This document shows positions 7,738-16,697 of a stretch of DNA of 64,000 nt, in pieces. The position numbers were made by a program, and so were the translations under genes. Below the pieces are notes generated by a model. The model did no database searches, had not been told where the DNA came from, and saw nothing but the letters and a program-made list of their open reading frames with translations. The stretch lies in NCBI GenBank assembly GCA_037442365.1, contig JBBIQK010000006.1, positions 1 to 64,000 of the forward strand, read 5' to 3'. This DNA is from GBS-DC sp037442365. Its GTDB lineage: Bacteria > Armatimonadota > Fimbriimonadia > Fimbriimonadales > GBS-DC. The first letter of the stretch is position 1; the number at the start of each line of letters is the position of its first letter.

Positions 7738-9198
7738 CTACGCCGCGCCCACCACCGCCGTCTCCGCAGGCACGTTGTAAATCGGCGGCGTCGGGAAGAT
7801 ACACACAAAAGTCGTGCCCTGCCCCAGTTCGGATTGCACCTGAATGGTTCCGTGATGCTTTTCAATCGCCCGATGCACCAGCGTCAGCCCGATGCCGCTG
7901 CCGTGCAGGCGCGTCGTGACGGCGCGTTCAAACAGATGGTCGCGCACCTCAGGCGGCATGCCCGGACCCGTGTCGCGAATCACCAGAATCGTCTGTTCGG
8001 GATGCTCCACCCAGGCGTACTCGATGCGCCGTTCGCCGTTCCACTCCTGCATCGCCTGAATAGCGTTCAGGCTCAGATTGAGAAACAGCTGCGCCAGATA
8101 CCTTCGATCGGCGCGCATGCGCAAAGTAAGCGGGATGTGATTGACCAGCTGGATGGGCGGGTTCAGCAACCGCGCGCCTGATAGCCGTTCCACCTCGCGC
8201 ACAATCTCGGCAGGAGCGACCTCCGTCAACTCTACATCGACATCCTCGTGCGTCATCGCCAGCAGGTCGACGAGATACTGATGCGCCTGCTCTGTCGCGC
8301 TGCGAATGTTCTCAAAGTAGCGTGCGGAATCGAAATCGGGGTCGCGTCTTGCCCGCATGATACCGACATCGGACAGCGACTGCACATTGTTGAAAAAGTT
8401 TTTCAGGTCATGCACAATCCCGCGCACCACCTGACCAATCGCGCTCAGCCGCTCCTGCGCCACCATCTGGCGGTAGGCGGATTGCAACTCCCGATTCGCC
8501 TGATCCAAATCGCGCGTCAGGTGATAAATCTGCGCGTTCAGGCGAATCGAGAGCGCCAGTGAGACCACCCAGTAATTATAATTCCAGGTGGGCACAAACG
8601 AAACCACCCCATAGTAGACCAGCATATCCGTAAGGATGAGCGGAATCATGACGCTCAACGCCACAAGCAGTATCCGATTCTGGGGGGTATGTTGCCGCCA
8701 GCGCCAGTACGCTGTTGCAAAAACCCCAAGAAACGCTCCCAGATAGGCTACCGAGTAGACCAGTCCCAACCCTGTGCTGACGCCCTGAATGTAGTAGCCG
8801 CCAGTCAGAATCGGACGCGCCTCGAACGCGGGCGCCACAATCCAGCCCAGCGCGGCAAATACGGGCAACGGGAGTGTAATCGCCCACAAGCTGCGTACCC
8901 AGCGCTCCAGCTTCAGGCAGAGGAGCTGATTGAGGATCTGCACAAATAGTGTCGCGCAGAACGCGGAGGCTACAAACTGACCGACGGCATACCACCAGGC
9001 GTTGGGTGCTGGGGCGGGCGTTGTCCGATACATCGGCACATCCACAAAGCTGAACACTAAACAACAGACGAGAAGCCCAATCAACCAGAGGTTGAGATGC
9101 CTCTCCTTAGAGAGAATCGCTTGCAGCGCGTGGTGCACAATCAAATACCCGTACAGCCCCACGCTCAGCCACAGTATCGCCTGTGTCCAGCTCTGCAT
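7738..9198 (-). CDS. Membrane sensor histidine kinase
   Basis: About 486 residues. Roughly six or seven hydrophobic segments span residues 1-215, with no recognised periplasmic sensor domain, so the sensor may be the membrane bundle itself. A coiled coil (LTRDLDQANRELQSAYRQM) leads to the dimerisation helix GIVHDLKNFFNN, with His263 as phosphoacceptor. The ATPase domain has the N box (LNLSLNAIQAM), DTGPGMP and GSGIGLTLV. A TTG at 9234 is also in frame, but ATG 9198 with AGGGG upstream is preferred. No response regulator is adjacent, so the partner is unknown. It is divergent from cinA. Confidence 0.9.
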   Translation of the reverse strand: MQSWTQAILWLSVGLYGYLIVHHALQAILSKERHLNLWLIGLLVCCLVFSFVDVPMYRTTPAPAPNAWWYAVGQFVASAFCATLFVQILNQLLCLKLERWVRSLWAITLPLPVFAALGWIVAPAFEARPILTGGYYIQGVSTGLGLVYSVAYLGAFLGVFATAYWRWRQHTPQNRILLVALSVMIPLILTDMLVYYGVVSFVPTWNYNYWVVSLALSIRLNAQIYHLTRDLDQANRELQSAYRQMVAQERLSAIGQVVRGIVHDLKNFFNNVQSLSDVGIMRARRDPDFDSARYFENIRSATEQAHQYLVDLLAMTHEDVDVELTEVAPAEIVREVERLSGARLLNPPIQLVNHIPLTLRMRADRRYLAQLFLNLSLNAIQAMQEWNGERRIEYAWVEHPEQTILVIRDTGPGMPPEVRDHLFERAVTTRLHGSGIGLTLVHRAIEKHHGTIQVQSELGQGTTFVCIFPTPPIYNVPAETAVVGAA

Positions 9199-9246
9199 GA
9201 CGGCGCCCCTGAAGTCTTTCCATATTATCGGCAAAATCGAGCGTCA

Positions 9247-9254
9247 GGTACACT
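9247..9254 (+). promoter_or_regulatory. -10 box of cinA, leaderless type
   Basis: GGTACACT ends 8 nt before the cinA ATG with no Shine-Dalgarno between; this spacing supports the ATG at 9263 over upstream in-frame starts. Confidence 0.55.
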
Positions 9255-9262
9255 CGAACCCG

Positions 9263-10522
9263 ATGACTGTCGAGATTCTCTCCATCGGCACGGAGCTGCT
9301 GCTTGGTCAGATTGTGGACACGAACGCGGCGTGGCTGTCGGCGCGTCTGGCGGAAATCGGCGTGGGCGTCTATCGGCGCACAACGGTCGGCGACAACCGC
9401 GAGCGTATCCTCAGCGCCTTTCGGGACGCTCTGGAGCGCGCCGACGGCGTAATAACTATCGGTGGGCTGGGACCGACGGACGATGATTTGACGCGCGAGG
9501 CGATTGCCGCCGTGCTGGGCGAGCCGCTCGTGCTGGACGAGAACGAAGCCGCGCGCCTGCAACAATTTTTCGCCGCGCGTGGACGCGAAGCGACCGAGCG
9601 CCAGCTGCGGCAGGCGATGCGCCCCATCCGCGCACAGCCCATCCCCAACCCGCATGGCACTGCGCCCGGACTGTACGCTGAATGGAACGGTAAGCCCATC
9701 ATCGCCATGCCCGGTCCGCCCAACGAGTTCCAGCCGATGGCAATCGACTATGTGCTGCCCCGCCTCGTCGCGCGCACGGGTGGGCGCGTGATTCGTTCGC
9801 GCGTGCTGCGCCTGTGCGGAATTGGCGAATCGGACGCCGAGGCGCAACTGCACGACCTCATCGGCAGCGAGAACCCGACGCTTGCGCCGCTGGCGAAACT
9901 CGGCGAGGTGCATTTCCGCATCACCGCCCGCGCCGATAGCCCCGAACACGCCGAGCAGATGATTGCGACGCTGGAGCGCGAAGTGCGCGCCCGACTCGGC
10001 GCATACATCTTCGGCGTGGACGAAACGACGCTGGAGCAGGCGGTGGTGCAGAGCCTCATTCAGGCGGGACAGAGCCTCGTGGTCGCGGAATCCTGCACGG
10101 GCGGGCTACTCGCGAACCGAATTACGAATGTGCCGGGCAGCTCGGAGGTATTTCTGGGCGGGGTCGTGAGCTACAGCAACGCGCTGAAGCAGTCGCTTTT
10201 GGGCGTGCCTACAGCGATACTGGAACAGCACGGCGCGGTTAGCGAGCCGACGGCGCGCGCGATGGCAGAAGGCGTGCGCCAGCGACTGGGCGGCTGGTGG
10301 GGCGTCGGAATCACGGGCATCGCGGGACCCAGCGGCGCAACGCCCGAAAAACCTGTCGGGCTGGTCTACATCGGCGTCAGCGACCCCAACACGACCGTCG
10401 TCAAGCGCCAGGTTTTCGCGGGCGACCGCCAGACCATCAAGTATCGCGCGACCCAATACGCGCTCTGGCTACTCTACAGGGGGGTGCAGGCAGGCGGATG
10501 CGACTCTTTATCGCCGCTTTGA
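9263..10522 (+). CDS. cinA: CinA-like protein (nicotinamide-nucleotide amidase / ADP-ribose pyrophosphatase)
   Basis: A 419-residue protein. The N-terminal MoaB/MogA-like COG1058 domain starts at EILSIGTELLLGQIVDTNA, with GGLGPTDDDLTREA. The C-terminal PncC-type domain carries SCTGGLLANRITNVPGSS and GITGIAGPSG. CinA recycles nicotinamide mononucleotide and clears ADP-ribose. Upstream in-frame codons exist, but ATG 9263 fits both the family N-terminus and the -10 spacing. The last 25 nt overlap the thpR start, so the two genes are translationally linked. Confidence 0.93.
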   Translation: MTVEILSIGTELLLGQIVDTNAAWLSARLAEIGVGVYRRTTVGDNRERILSAFRDALERADGVITIGGLGPTDDDLTREAIAAVLGEPLVLDENEAARLQQFFAARGREATERQLRQAMRPIRAQPIPNPHGTAPGLYAEWNGKPIIAMPGPPNEFQPMAIDYVLPRLVARTGGRVIRSRVLRLCGIGESDAEAQLHDLIGSENPTLAPLAKLGEVHFRITARADSPEHAEQMIATLEREVRARLGAYIFGVDETTLEQAVVQSLIQAGQSLVVAESCTGGLLANRITNVPGSSEVFLGGVVSYSNALKQSLLGVPTAILEQHGAVSEPTARAMAEGVRQRLGGWWGVGITGIAGPSGATPEKPVGLVYIGVSDPNTTVVKRQVFAGDRQTIKYRATQYALWLLYRGVQAGGCDSLSPL

Positions 10523-11076
10523 TTCCCGAGTCGATACGCGAGCGGCTGGCGCAGGCGCGCGAGTCGCTGCGGCGCGCCGCGCCCGACCGCGCTGTGCGCT
10601 GGGTCGCGCCTGAGAACTACCATATCACCCTGCTCTTTCTGGGCGAACAGGACGAGGCGCAGATTCCCGCGATTCTGGCGGCGATGGAGTCCGCGCGTGC
10701 AGGCGTCGCTCCCTTCGAGATAGCCGTGCAGGGGCTGGGCGTGTTTCCTAACTGGAACCGCCCGAATGTGCTGTGGGCAGGGATTACGAAAGGTGGACAG
10801 TCGCTCGCCCAGATGGCAGGCGCACTGGAACGCGCCCTGCTCCCTGCCCCGTCGGGCAAGCCCTTCCATCCGCACATCACGCTTGCGCGGCTCAAGACGC
10901 CCTGCCGCGATGCCGAGGGACTGAAAAAGCGGCTGCACGATGCGACGCAACGGCTCGCGCCTGCCGCATTCGGGCACTATGCGCTGGAATCCATCAGCCT
11001 GATGCAAAGCACCCTCACTCCCGATGGCTCGGTGTATACGGAACTGCATCGGGTAGCACTGGCGTCAGGCGGGTGA
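10498..11076 (+). CDS. thpR: RNA 2',3'-cyclic phosphodiesterase ThpR (2'-5' RNA ligase family)
   Basis: A 192-residue 2H phosphoesterase. The two catalytic HxTx motifs are His42-Ile-Thr44 (in YHITLLFLG) and His126-Ile-Thr128 (in HPHITLARL). The family opens 2',3'-cyclic phosphates on RNA; the cellular role is poorly known. The start lies inside the end of cinA. Pairing with cinA is common in bacteria and may reflect handling of nucleotide by-products. The 3' end overlaps the convergent coiled-coil nuclease-like gene by 12 nt. Confidence 0.92.
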   Translation: MRLFIAALIPESIRERLAQARESLRRAAPDRAVRWVAPENYHITLLFLGEQDEAQIPAILAAMESARAGVAPFEIAVQGLGVFPNWNRPNVLWAGITKGGQSLAQMAGALERALLPAPSGKPFHPHITLARLKTPCRDAEGLKKRLHDATQRLAPAAFGHYALESISLMQSTLTPDGSVYTELHRVALASGG

Positions 11077-12006
11077 GAGTCCGTCAGGCAACTTGCGAAA
11101 CTCAAGGAAGCCCTGCGACAGCCCATTCCCGACGAACCACTCCACACCCTGCTGTTGCGCCTCCGCCTGAACATCGGGCGTGCCCCACTCTTCCCCAATC
11201 ACGGCGGGCGTCGCGTTGATGCCCGCTGTACGCAACACCTTTGCACGCGCCACCGCGCGACTCACATCGTTCTTGCTGACCTTGATGCCGACCTCCACCA
11301 CCAGCACCTGGTCGCCTTTCCACCAGATGATGTCCGCTTGAAGCGGGCTGTCTGCTCGTGAGATGGCGATTCCCTGTCGCAGCAGCGGCTGAAGCCACTC
11401 CCCTACCTGTGTGCGCACCTGCGGCTCACTGGGCGAGCCGCCCTGCCCCCCGACGAACAGGATGGGCGCGTCGGCAACCGTCTCGCGTTCGTAGCGCTCG
11501 CCGTCGCGTCTGCCAATCTCACCCTCAATTTTGTTTTCCAGCCGGGTTAATCGCGTCTCTGCGCGTCGCTGCGCCTCGGTCAGCTCGCGCACTGCCTGTG
11601 TCAACTCGGCAATCTGCGCGTCGTGCCGCTGCGAAGTCGCATTCAACTCGCGCACTGCCTGCGTCAGCTCGGCAATCTGCGCGTCGTGCCGCTCCACTGT
11701 CGCGCTCAGCTGAGACACAACCGCCTGCAACTCGCGCACTGCCTGCGTCAGTTCGGCAATCTGCGCATCGTGCCGCTCCACAGTCGCGCTCAGCTGGGAT
11801 ACCACCTGCGTTAGCTCGGCAATCTGCGCTTCGTGTCGACGGTCTGCCTCTATCAGCTGCTGTACCAGCGTCATCAACCGATCGAACTTCTCTGGCAGCT
11901 CCAGCAGCTCGCGCGTGAGAATCACCCGGCGCATGCGCTCCTGCCATTCGGGGCGCTGCTCCAGAATACGCAGCATGTCCTCAAAGTCTTCTACCGTGAA
12001 CGCCAC
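11065..12006 (-). CDS. Coiled-coil DUF3782-like protein with C-terminal PD-(D/E)XK-type domain
   Basis: About 313 residues. Residues ~1-60 are a short globular or helical start (VEDFEDMLRILEQRPEW). Residues ~60-175 are a heptad coiled coil made of near-identical repeats (DAQIAELTQAVREL, SATVERH). The C-terminal ~130 residues contain ADIIWWKGDQVLVVEVGIKV, the D...(E)xE/K arrangement of a PD-(D/E)XK-like fold, as in DUF3782 proteins. Function is not established; a nuclease-like role is inferred from the fold. The GTG start at 12006 is chosen because GGTACAAT lies 6 nt before it. The DNA in the coil region is directly repeated and so prone to copy-number change. Confidence 0.75.
   Translation of the reverse strand: MAFTVEDFEDMLRILEQRPEWQERMRRVILTRELLELPEKFDRLMTLVQQLIEADRRHEAQIAELTQVVSQLSATVERHDAQIAELTQAVRELQAVVSQLSATVERHDAQIAELTQAVRELNATSQRHDAQIAELTQAVRELTEAQRRAETRLTRLENKIEGEIGRRDGERYERETVADAPILFVGGQGGSPSEPQVRTQVGEWLQPLLRQGIAISRADSPLQADIIWWKGDQVLVVEVGIKVSKNDVSRAVARAKVLRTAGINATPAVIGEEWGTPDVQAEAQQQGVEWFVGNGLSQGFLEFRKLPDGLSPA
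11600..11830 (-). repeat. Direct repeats encoding the coiled coil
   Basis: Copies of a unit encoding AQIAELTQ(A/V)V(R/S) recur four times, alternately separated by 21- or 42-bp-type heptad blocks (RELQAVVSQLSATVERHD). Nucleotide identity between copies is very high with only a few silent changes, so duplication was recent or the copies convert each other. Confidence 0.8.
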
Positions 12007-12012
12007 GCCGTA

Positions 12013-12020
12013 ATTGTACC
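12013..12020 (-). promoter_or_regulatory. -10 box of the DUF3782-like gene, leaderless type
   Basis: On the minus strand GGTACAAT lies 6 nt before a GTG codon that begins the conserved protein region; there is no ribosome-binding site. Confidence 0.5.
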
Positions 12021-12060
12021 CTTGCGTCTTTCGGGTATCATAATGCCATAGGGGGACTCT

Positions 12061-12882
12061 ATGATACGACAGAGACTGAACCAGTTGACGCACTGGTGGA
12101 ACATCGCGAAGGAGCTTTCGCCGAAGCAGGTGGAGCGCGAATTGCTCACGCCCTTCCGAATCGCACTGGTGGGGCAGCCCGACCGTGTGGAAGCGGTGTG
12201 GCGCGTGCTGACCGCTGGGGCAAGCCCAACCCAGTTGCAGACCGCGGCGGAGTATGTCAAGCGGTACAGCACGCCTGTCAGTGAGGAGTTCGATTTCGTG
12301 CTGGGCTGCGACGCACTGGAGGTGCCCCAGGATGCGATTGAGGCGATTGTCGACCATTTCCAGAAGCACGAGTTTCCGCTGATTGCGCTGGCGCGGGTGC
12401 TGCCCGGCGCGCGTGAAGTCGTGGTGAACCGTGTGGTGGAGGATGTGGCGTCGCTGAACGCGGGGCTGGCGATGGTCTCCGCGCTGCCGTCGGTCTTCCC
12501 GCTGCTGGGACTGCTTGCGCCGCCTGCCGCCGTCGCCGATATGGTGCTGCTCACCAAAAACCAGCTGCTGATGGTGCTGCGCGTGGCGGCGGCGTTCGGC
12601 AAGACGCCCGACTGGCGCAAGCGATTGCCTGAACTGGCGAGCGTGCTGGGCGCGGCGTTCGGCTGGAGAGCTGTTGCACGCCAGCTGGTCGGATTCGTGC
12701 CTGGCGGGGTGGGTATGATGGTCAAGGGCATGGTCGCTTACGCAGGCACGCTGACCGTTGGACGCGCCGCCGCATGGTACTATGCCACAGGCAAGTCGCC
12801 CAGCCAGGCAGAACGCGAACGGCTTTACCGACAGGCGTGGGAAGAGGCGCGCGAAAAGAGCCAGCAGTGGAATAAACCGTGA
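12061..12882 (+). CDS. DUF697-like membrane-associated protein
   Basis: A 273-residue protein. Residues ~110-245 resemble the DUF697/YcjF-type helical domain: a hydrophobic pair (AMVSALPSVFPLLGLLAPPA, then VADMVLLTKNQLLMVLRVAAA) and FVPGGVGMMVKGMVAYAGT. That domain normally follows a Ras-like GTPase; here the N-terminal ~100 residues (FRIALVGQPDRVEAVWRVL) show a GTPase-like first strand but no P-loop Lys-Ser/Thr, so nucleotide binding is doubtful. AGGGGG precedes the ATG. The stop overlaps the M16 peptidase start (GTGA), so the two are coupled. Confidence 0.65.
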   Translation: MIRQRLNQLTHWWNIAKELSPKQVERELLTPFRIALVGQPDRVEAVWRVLTAGASPTQLQTAAEYVKRYSTPVSEEFDFVLGCDALEVPQDAIEAIVDHFQKHEFPLIALARVLPGAREVVVNRVVEDVASLNAGLAMVSALPSVFPLLGLLAPPAAVADMVLLTKNQLLMVLRVAAAFGKTPDWRKRLPELASVLGAAFGWRAVARQLVGFVPGGVGMMVKGMVAYAGTLTVGRAAAWYYATGKSPSQAERERLYRQAWEEAREKSQQWNKP

Positions 12883-15332
12883 ACCGACTCGCGCTCGGCT
12901 GTCTGCTCCTGCTCCTGACCCTGACGGCGTGGGGGACGCCGAGCGTGAGCCGACTCCAGTTGGCGAACGGGCTGCAGATCATCGTGGAGCGTGCGCCCGA
13001 CGCGCCGCTGACGGCAGTTGAGGTGTGGGTGCGCGTCGGCGTCGCGCAGGAGACCGCCGAAACCTCGGGCGTGGCGCACCTGCTGGAGCATCTGTTTTTT
13101 CGCGGCGCAGTGGGCTTGCCCTCGGATGCGCTCGATCGCGCCTTTGAGAACGCGGGCGGCATACTGGACGCCTCCACCGAGCGCGACTGGACGCGCTTCC
13201 GCGCCAGCGTGTTGCCCGACCGCTGGCGCGAGCCGCTGCAAACCCTCTTGCGCAGTCTGCTCTCCCCTGCCCTGCCCGCGGACGCGCTGGAGAAAGAGCG
13301 ACGCCTCATCCTGAACGACGAGTACGCGACGCACCACGCCGACCCCATCCGCCCCGCCCGCTACGCGCTGTTCGCCGAACTGTTTCCGCAGCATCCCTAC
13401 GGACTGCCCCTGCTGGGTAATCCCGATACGCTCGCCCGCGTCAACATAGACGCCGTCCGTCAGTTCCACCAGACGCACTACCGCCCCGACCGCATGGTCG
13501 TGGTGGTTGTTGGCGCAGTGGAGCCAGACGCCGTGCGTCAGGCGGTAGAAGCCGTCTGGAGTGCGGAGACAAAGGCTGCACCATCGCCTACATCCCGCGC
13601 GGAAGCGCCGCCTCCGCAGGGTGGGGAAGTCGCGCTTGCACGCACCGACGGCTGCTTCGCGCTGGGCTGGCGCACGCCCCCCGCACACGACATCGAGAGC
13701 TGGCTGTGCGCGGAGGTGCTGCGGATTGCGCTCACCGAACCGCACTGGGGACTGCTCTACGAAGGCGAGCCGCCGTTCGGACGCCTGCAGAGCGAGTACC
13801 TGCCGCGCCAGCAGGGGAGCGCACTGGCGTTCTATGCCCTGCCCCCGTTGCAGGGGGGAGACGACTGGCAGGCGCAGACGCGCCAGCGTTTCCAGCGCGC
13901 CCTGCAGCAGATTGCCTTAGGCGAGCGACGCACCGCACTGGAGGGCGCGCGCGCCATCGCGCTTGCCCGACACACAGCGACGATGCGCAACCCCGTTGAG
14001 CGCGCCCGCTGGCACGGCTTGTGCGCCGCGCTGAACATCCCGCTGACGCCCGAATCGTTCGAGGCGCGCTTGCGTGAGTTGCCGCTGGAGACGGTGGAGG
14101 CGTTCGCGGCGCGCCTGCGCGGGGAGCCGCTGCCCCAGACGCCCCCCGCCGTCCAGCGAGCGACGCCTGCACTGTCCCGCCCTGCCCCGCGCCGTGCGGA
14201 ATCCGCCATCGCACGGCAACGGCTGTCGAACGGCTTGCGCGTGATTGCCCTCACCGCGCCCGACGCCGACAGCGTGGTGATACAGGTTGCCATCGGGCAC
14301 ATCTTCGATGGCTCGCCCGCCGCAGGCGAGTTGACGATGCGGATGCTTTTCGGCGCGACGCAGAACGAGACCGAACGCACGCTCGCGGCGCGTATCGCCC
14401 ACTCAGGGGGCAGCCTGCGCGTGGAATGGACTCCTGCAGGCGCGCTGATTACCGCCTATGCGCGACCCGACTCGGTCGTGAATGTGCTGTCGCTGCTCAA
14501 GGAGGCGCTTTTCCGCGCCGCGTTCAGCGACGACTCGCTTGAACGCGCCCGTCGGCTTGCCCTGTATGACCGTCGCTATCCAGAAGGCGGGCACGCATGG
14601 CGGCTGATTGGACAACTCCTGAACGGCTACGCCGACGAGAACGCCCTCGCGCGCGTGCGCCTGCGCGACATCCGCGATTACTATGAGAGCCACTACCAGC
14701 CGCACAACACGGTGATAGCGGTTGCGGGCGACCTGCCTGTGGAGCGGCTGACCGAGTTCGTGCGCCTGATTTTCGGCGGGGCATGGGAGCGCAGCTCGCG
14801 TCCAGCGCCCGATACTCCGCGAGGGCTGCCCCCGCGCGTGGCGACCGTTGCTGACCCGCGCGGGCAACACTTCACGGGCTATGGCTGGGCAGCGCCCATC
14901 GAGCGCGCGGAAGAGTACCATGCCTTACTTGTGTGGCAGGTTGCGCTCTGGGAAGGCAAACGCGCGCGGTTGTTCGTTGGGGCGCGCGAGCAACACGGCG
15001 TCGGCTACGACCTGCGCGGAGGGACATGGCTGATGCACGGCGCATGCGTCGGCGTCGGCTGGCTGCAAACGGGCAAAACGCCTGCCCCCGAGCAACTCCT
15101 GCGCGACGCGCTCGCCAGTCCCCTCGCCGAAGAGGAGTTCCAGCGCGCCCGCATACTCCTGCGTGGAGAGTGGGAGCGATTGCGTCTGAACCTCGCCGCC
15201 TGCGCCGCCGCGCTCGCATGGGCAGAACTTAGCGGGCTGGGCTACGAAACGGTCTCGAACGCGCCCGGGCACCTCCAGTCGCTCACGCGCGAAGCCGTCG
15301 AACAGAGGCGCGCCGACTTGCTGGGGAAGTAG
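12879..15332 (+). CDS. Secreted M16-family zinc peptidase, two domains fused
   Basis: An 817-residue protein. A signal peptide (residues 1-19, LALGCLLLLLTLTAWG) is followed by an active M16 half with inverted zinc motif His67-Leu-Leu-Glu70-His71 and the distant third ligand Glu148 (LILNDEY). The second half, from about residue 425 (RLSNGLRVIAL), has the same fold but lacks HxxEH, as in the inactive partner subunit of M16B peptidases (PqqL-like or mitochondrial processing peptidase-like). Fusing both halves gives a self-contained clamp. The GTG start overlaps the preceding stop by 4 nt. Substrate unknown. Confidence 0.9.
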   Translation: MNRLALGCLLLLLTLTAWGTPSVSRLQLANGLQIIVERAPDAPLTAVEVWVRVGVAQETAETSGVAHLLEHLFFRGAVGLPSDALDRAFENAGGILDASTERDWTRFRASVLPDRWREPLQTLLRSLLSPALPADALEKERRLILNDEYATHHADPIRPARYALFAELFPQHPYGLPLLGNPDTLARVNIDAVRQFHQTHYRPDRMVVVVVGAVEPDAVRQAVEAVWSAETKAAPSPTSRAEAPPPQGGEVALARTDGCFALGWRTPPAHDIESWLCAEVLRIALTEPHWGLLYEGEPPFGRLQSEYLPRQQGSALAFYALPPLQGGDDWQAQTRQRFQRALQQIALGERRTALEGARAIALARHTATMRNPVERARWHGLCAALNIPLTPESFEARLRELPLETVEAFAARLRGEPLPQTPPAVQRATPALSRPAPRRAESAIARQRLSNGLRVIALTAPDADSVVIQVAIGHIFDGSPAAGELTMRMLFGATQNETERTLAARIAHSGGSLRVEWTPAGALITAYARPDSVVNVLSLLKEALFRAAFSDDSLERARRLALYDRRYPEGGHAWRLIGQLLNGYADENALARVRLRDIRDYYESHYQPHNTVIAVAGDLPVERLTEFVRLIFGGAWERSSRPAPDTPRGLPPRVATVADPRGQHFTGYGWAAPIERAEEYHALLVWQVALWEGKRARLFVGAREQHGVGYDLRGGTWLMHGACVGVGWLQTGKTPAPEQLLRDALASPLAEEEFQRARILLRGEWERLRLNLAACAAALAWAELSGLGYETVSNAPGHLQSLTREAVEQRRADLLGK

Positions 15333-15376
15333 ATAATACCAACCCGCGGGTCAGAGTTCCTAAAGCGGTGGTTTAT

Positions 15377-15429
15377 AGAGTGCGGAAGTGGGGCTTCCTT
15401 GCAGGCTGAAGCGCACGTTTCCGCACTCC
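15377..15429. repeat. GAGTGCGG hairpin repeat, copy 1
   Basis: GAGTGCGGAAG at the left pairs with CTTCCGCACTC-like sequence at the right. A second copy is at 43346-43397. This copy lies in the convergent gap between the M16 peptidase gene and a dockerin-tailed protein gene. Confidence 0.7.
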
Positions 15430-15442
15430 CAATAGCATAGAC

Positions 15443-15470
15443 GCCCCTCCCCCGCATGCGGGAGAGGGGC
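15443..15470. terminator. CCCTCTCCC-family palindrome in a convergent gap
   Basis: GCCCCTCCCCCGC and GCGGGAGAGGGGC form a near-perfect 13-bp stem with a 2-nt loop (one mismatch), 15 nt beyond the stop of the minus-strand gene. Placement between convergent genes suggests a two-way terminator; there is no U-tract. Confidence 0.5.
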
Positions 15471-15484
15471 TGAAGCGAGAGGGC

Positions 15485-16627
15485 TTAGCAGCCCGAACCG
15501 AAGTTGAACAGCACGGTCAGCAGGTCCGCGTCGTCCACCACGCCGTCGCGGGTGATGTCCTCAGGCAGGTTGGAGCCTGTCTGCCCGAACGCAAACAGCA
15601 CCGCCAGCAGATCCGCGTCATCCACGCAGCCGTCGCCGTTCACATCGCCCTCAGGACCTGCGGGACCCGCAATCACGCGCACATCCGTGAAGTTCGTGTA
15701 GCTCAGGCTGGAGCTGGTGCGGTTGCTGGCGTTCAGGGTGGGGTCCTGACCGTACTGGTTGCCCTGCGGAATCACCAGCGCGACATACTTGACGCCGCTC
15801 TGACCCGACACATTCAGCGTCGAGTACCAAAGCTCGTTTGTCGGGTCGTTGTAGAAAGCGATTCCCTGCGCGTTGTTGCCGCTCAGATAGTCCAGTGTCG
15901 CCTGCGGGCATTCGCCGAAGGTGTTGTTCGTATTAGGATCCCACTCGCACACATTCGGCAGCGTACCGTTCGCCTTGCTCAGCGTGCCCACCAGCGTCCA
16001 GTTGGAATCGCTCTGCGGGTCGCTGGCAGGGTTAGGGTCGTCGCTGGCGACATACACATCAATGCGGTAGGGCGCAGCGGTGTCCGAGAAGGAGCGCGTC
16101 TTGTTCGTGCTCGCTTTGTGAATCAGGTCGCGCACATCCCACGCAAACACCTGTACCTTCACCACATTCCAGCCGTTCGGGTTGCTGTCGTCCAGCTCGT
16201 ACTTAATCCACACGGCGCCTTCAACGCCGTGGTCGCCGTTGCTGGAACGATTCGTGCGCGCGCCGCCCTGGCGGAACAGATAGCGCGGCACGGTGAAGCT
16301 GTTAGGCCAGCCTGCGCTTACCAGCGAGTCAACAGTCGTGATGGTGACATCCCCTGTATCGTCGCCCACGCCCACACTCTCTCCATTCCAGTCGAGAAGC
16401 ACGTTGTTCACCTGAATCGTGTAGGCAGGCCAGAAGCCAAAGCTTTCGCCATTCGTGGCGTCTTGGAAGTCGCGTCGGCTCCACTGAAGGGGCTGTTCGG
16501 CAGCAGAGGTTTGCGCCAGCGCGTTGGTGGCGCGCACTTTGCCCTTGTTGTCGCCCAGCACCACCTGAGCGCAGGTCGTCGCTACAAGCACACTCGTAAG
16601 CCCACATGCAATAACCGTTCGTATCAT
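15485..16627 (-). CDS. Secreted protein with C-terminal dockerin-like repeat pair
   Basis: A 380-residue protein. A signal peptide (MIRTVIACGLTSVLVATTCA) is followed by a beta-rich, Asn/Asp-rich body of unknown family. The last ~55 residues carry two Ca-binding loops, DVNGDGCVDDADLLAVLFAF and DITRDGVVDDADLLTVLFNF, the type I dockerin pattern, ending in GSGC at the C-terminus. Sister tails occur at 22652-23770 and 36418-36819. No cohesin is seen here, so the tail may have a role other than cellulosome assembly. The ATG at 16627 has GGAGG 6 nt upstream; the leader contains a hairpin (16641-16663). No enzymatic motif is visible. Confidence 0.82.
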   Translation of the reverse strand: MIRTVIACGLTSVLVATTCAQVVLGDNKGKVRATNALAQTSAAEQPLQWSRRDFQDATNGESFGFWPAYTIQVNNVLLDWNGESVGVGDDTGDVTITTVDSLVSAGWPNSFTVPRYLFRQGGARTNRSSNGDHGVEGAVWIKYELDDSNPNGWNVVKVQVFAWDVRDLIHKASTNKTRSFSDTAAPYRIDVYVASDDPNPASDPQSDSNWTLVGTLSKANGTLPNVCEWDPNTNNTFGECPQATLDYLSGNNAQGIAFYNDPTNELWYSTLNVSGQSGVKYVALVIPQGNQYGQDPTLNASNRTSSSLSYTNFTDVRVIAGPAGPEGDVNGDGCVDDADLLAVLFAFGQTGSNLPEDITRDGVVDDADLLTVLFNFGSGC

Positions 16628-16640
16628 AGTTGCCTCCTTT

Positions 16641-16676
16641 CGGTTGGGCAGTCGCCCAAACCGCAATAAGGATACC
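16641..16676 (-). promoter_or_regulatory. Promoter and 5' hairpin of the dockerin-tailed gene
   Basis: On the minus strand GGTATCCT (16669-16676) is followed after 5 nt by CGGTTTGGGC-GACT-GCCCAACCG, a hairpin with one bulged T, and then directly by AAAGGAGG. The mRNA would start at or just before the hairpin, so it may cap the 5' end or modulate access to the ribosome-binding site. Confidence 0.45.
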
Positions 16677-16697
16677 CTCTGCAAGTTTAAGCCTGTG

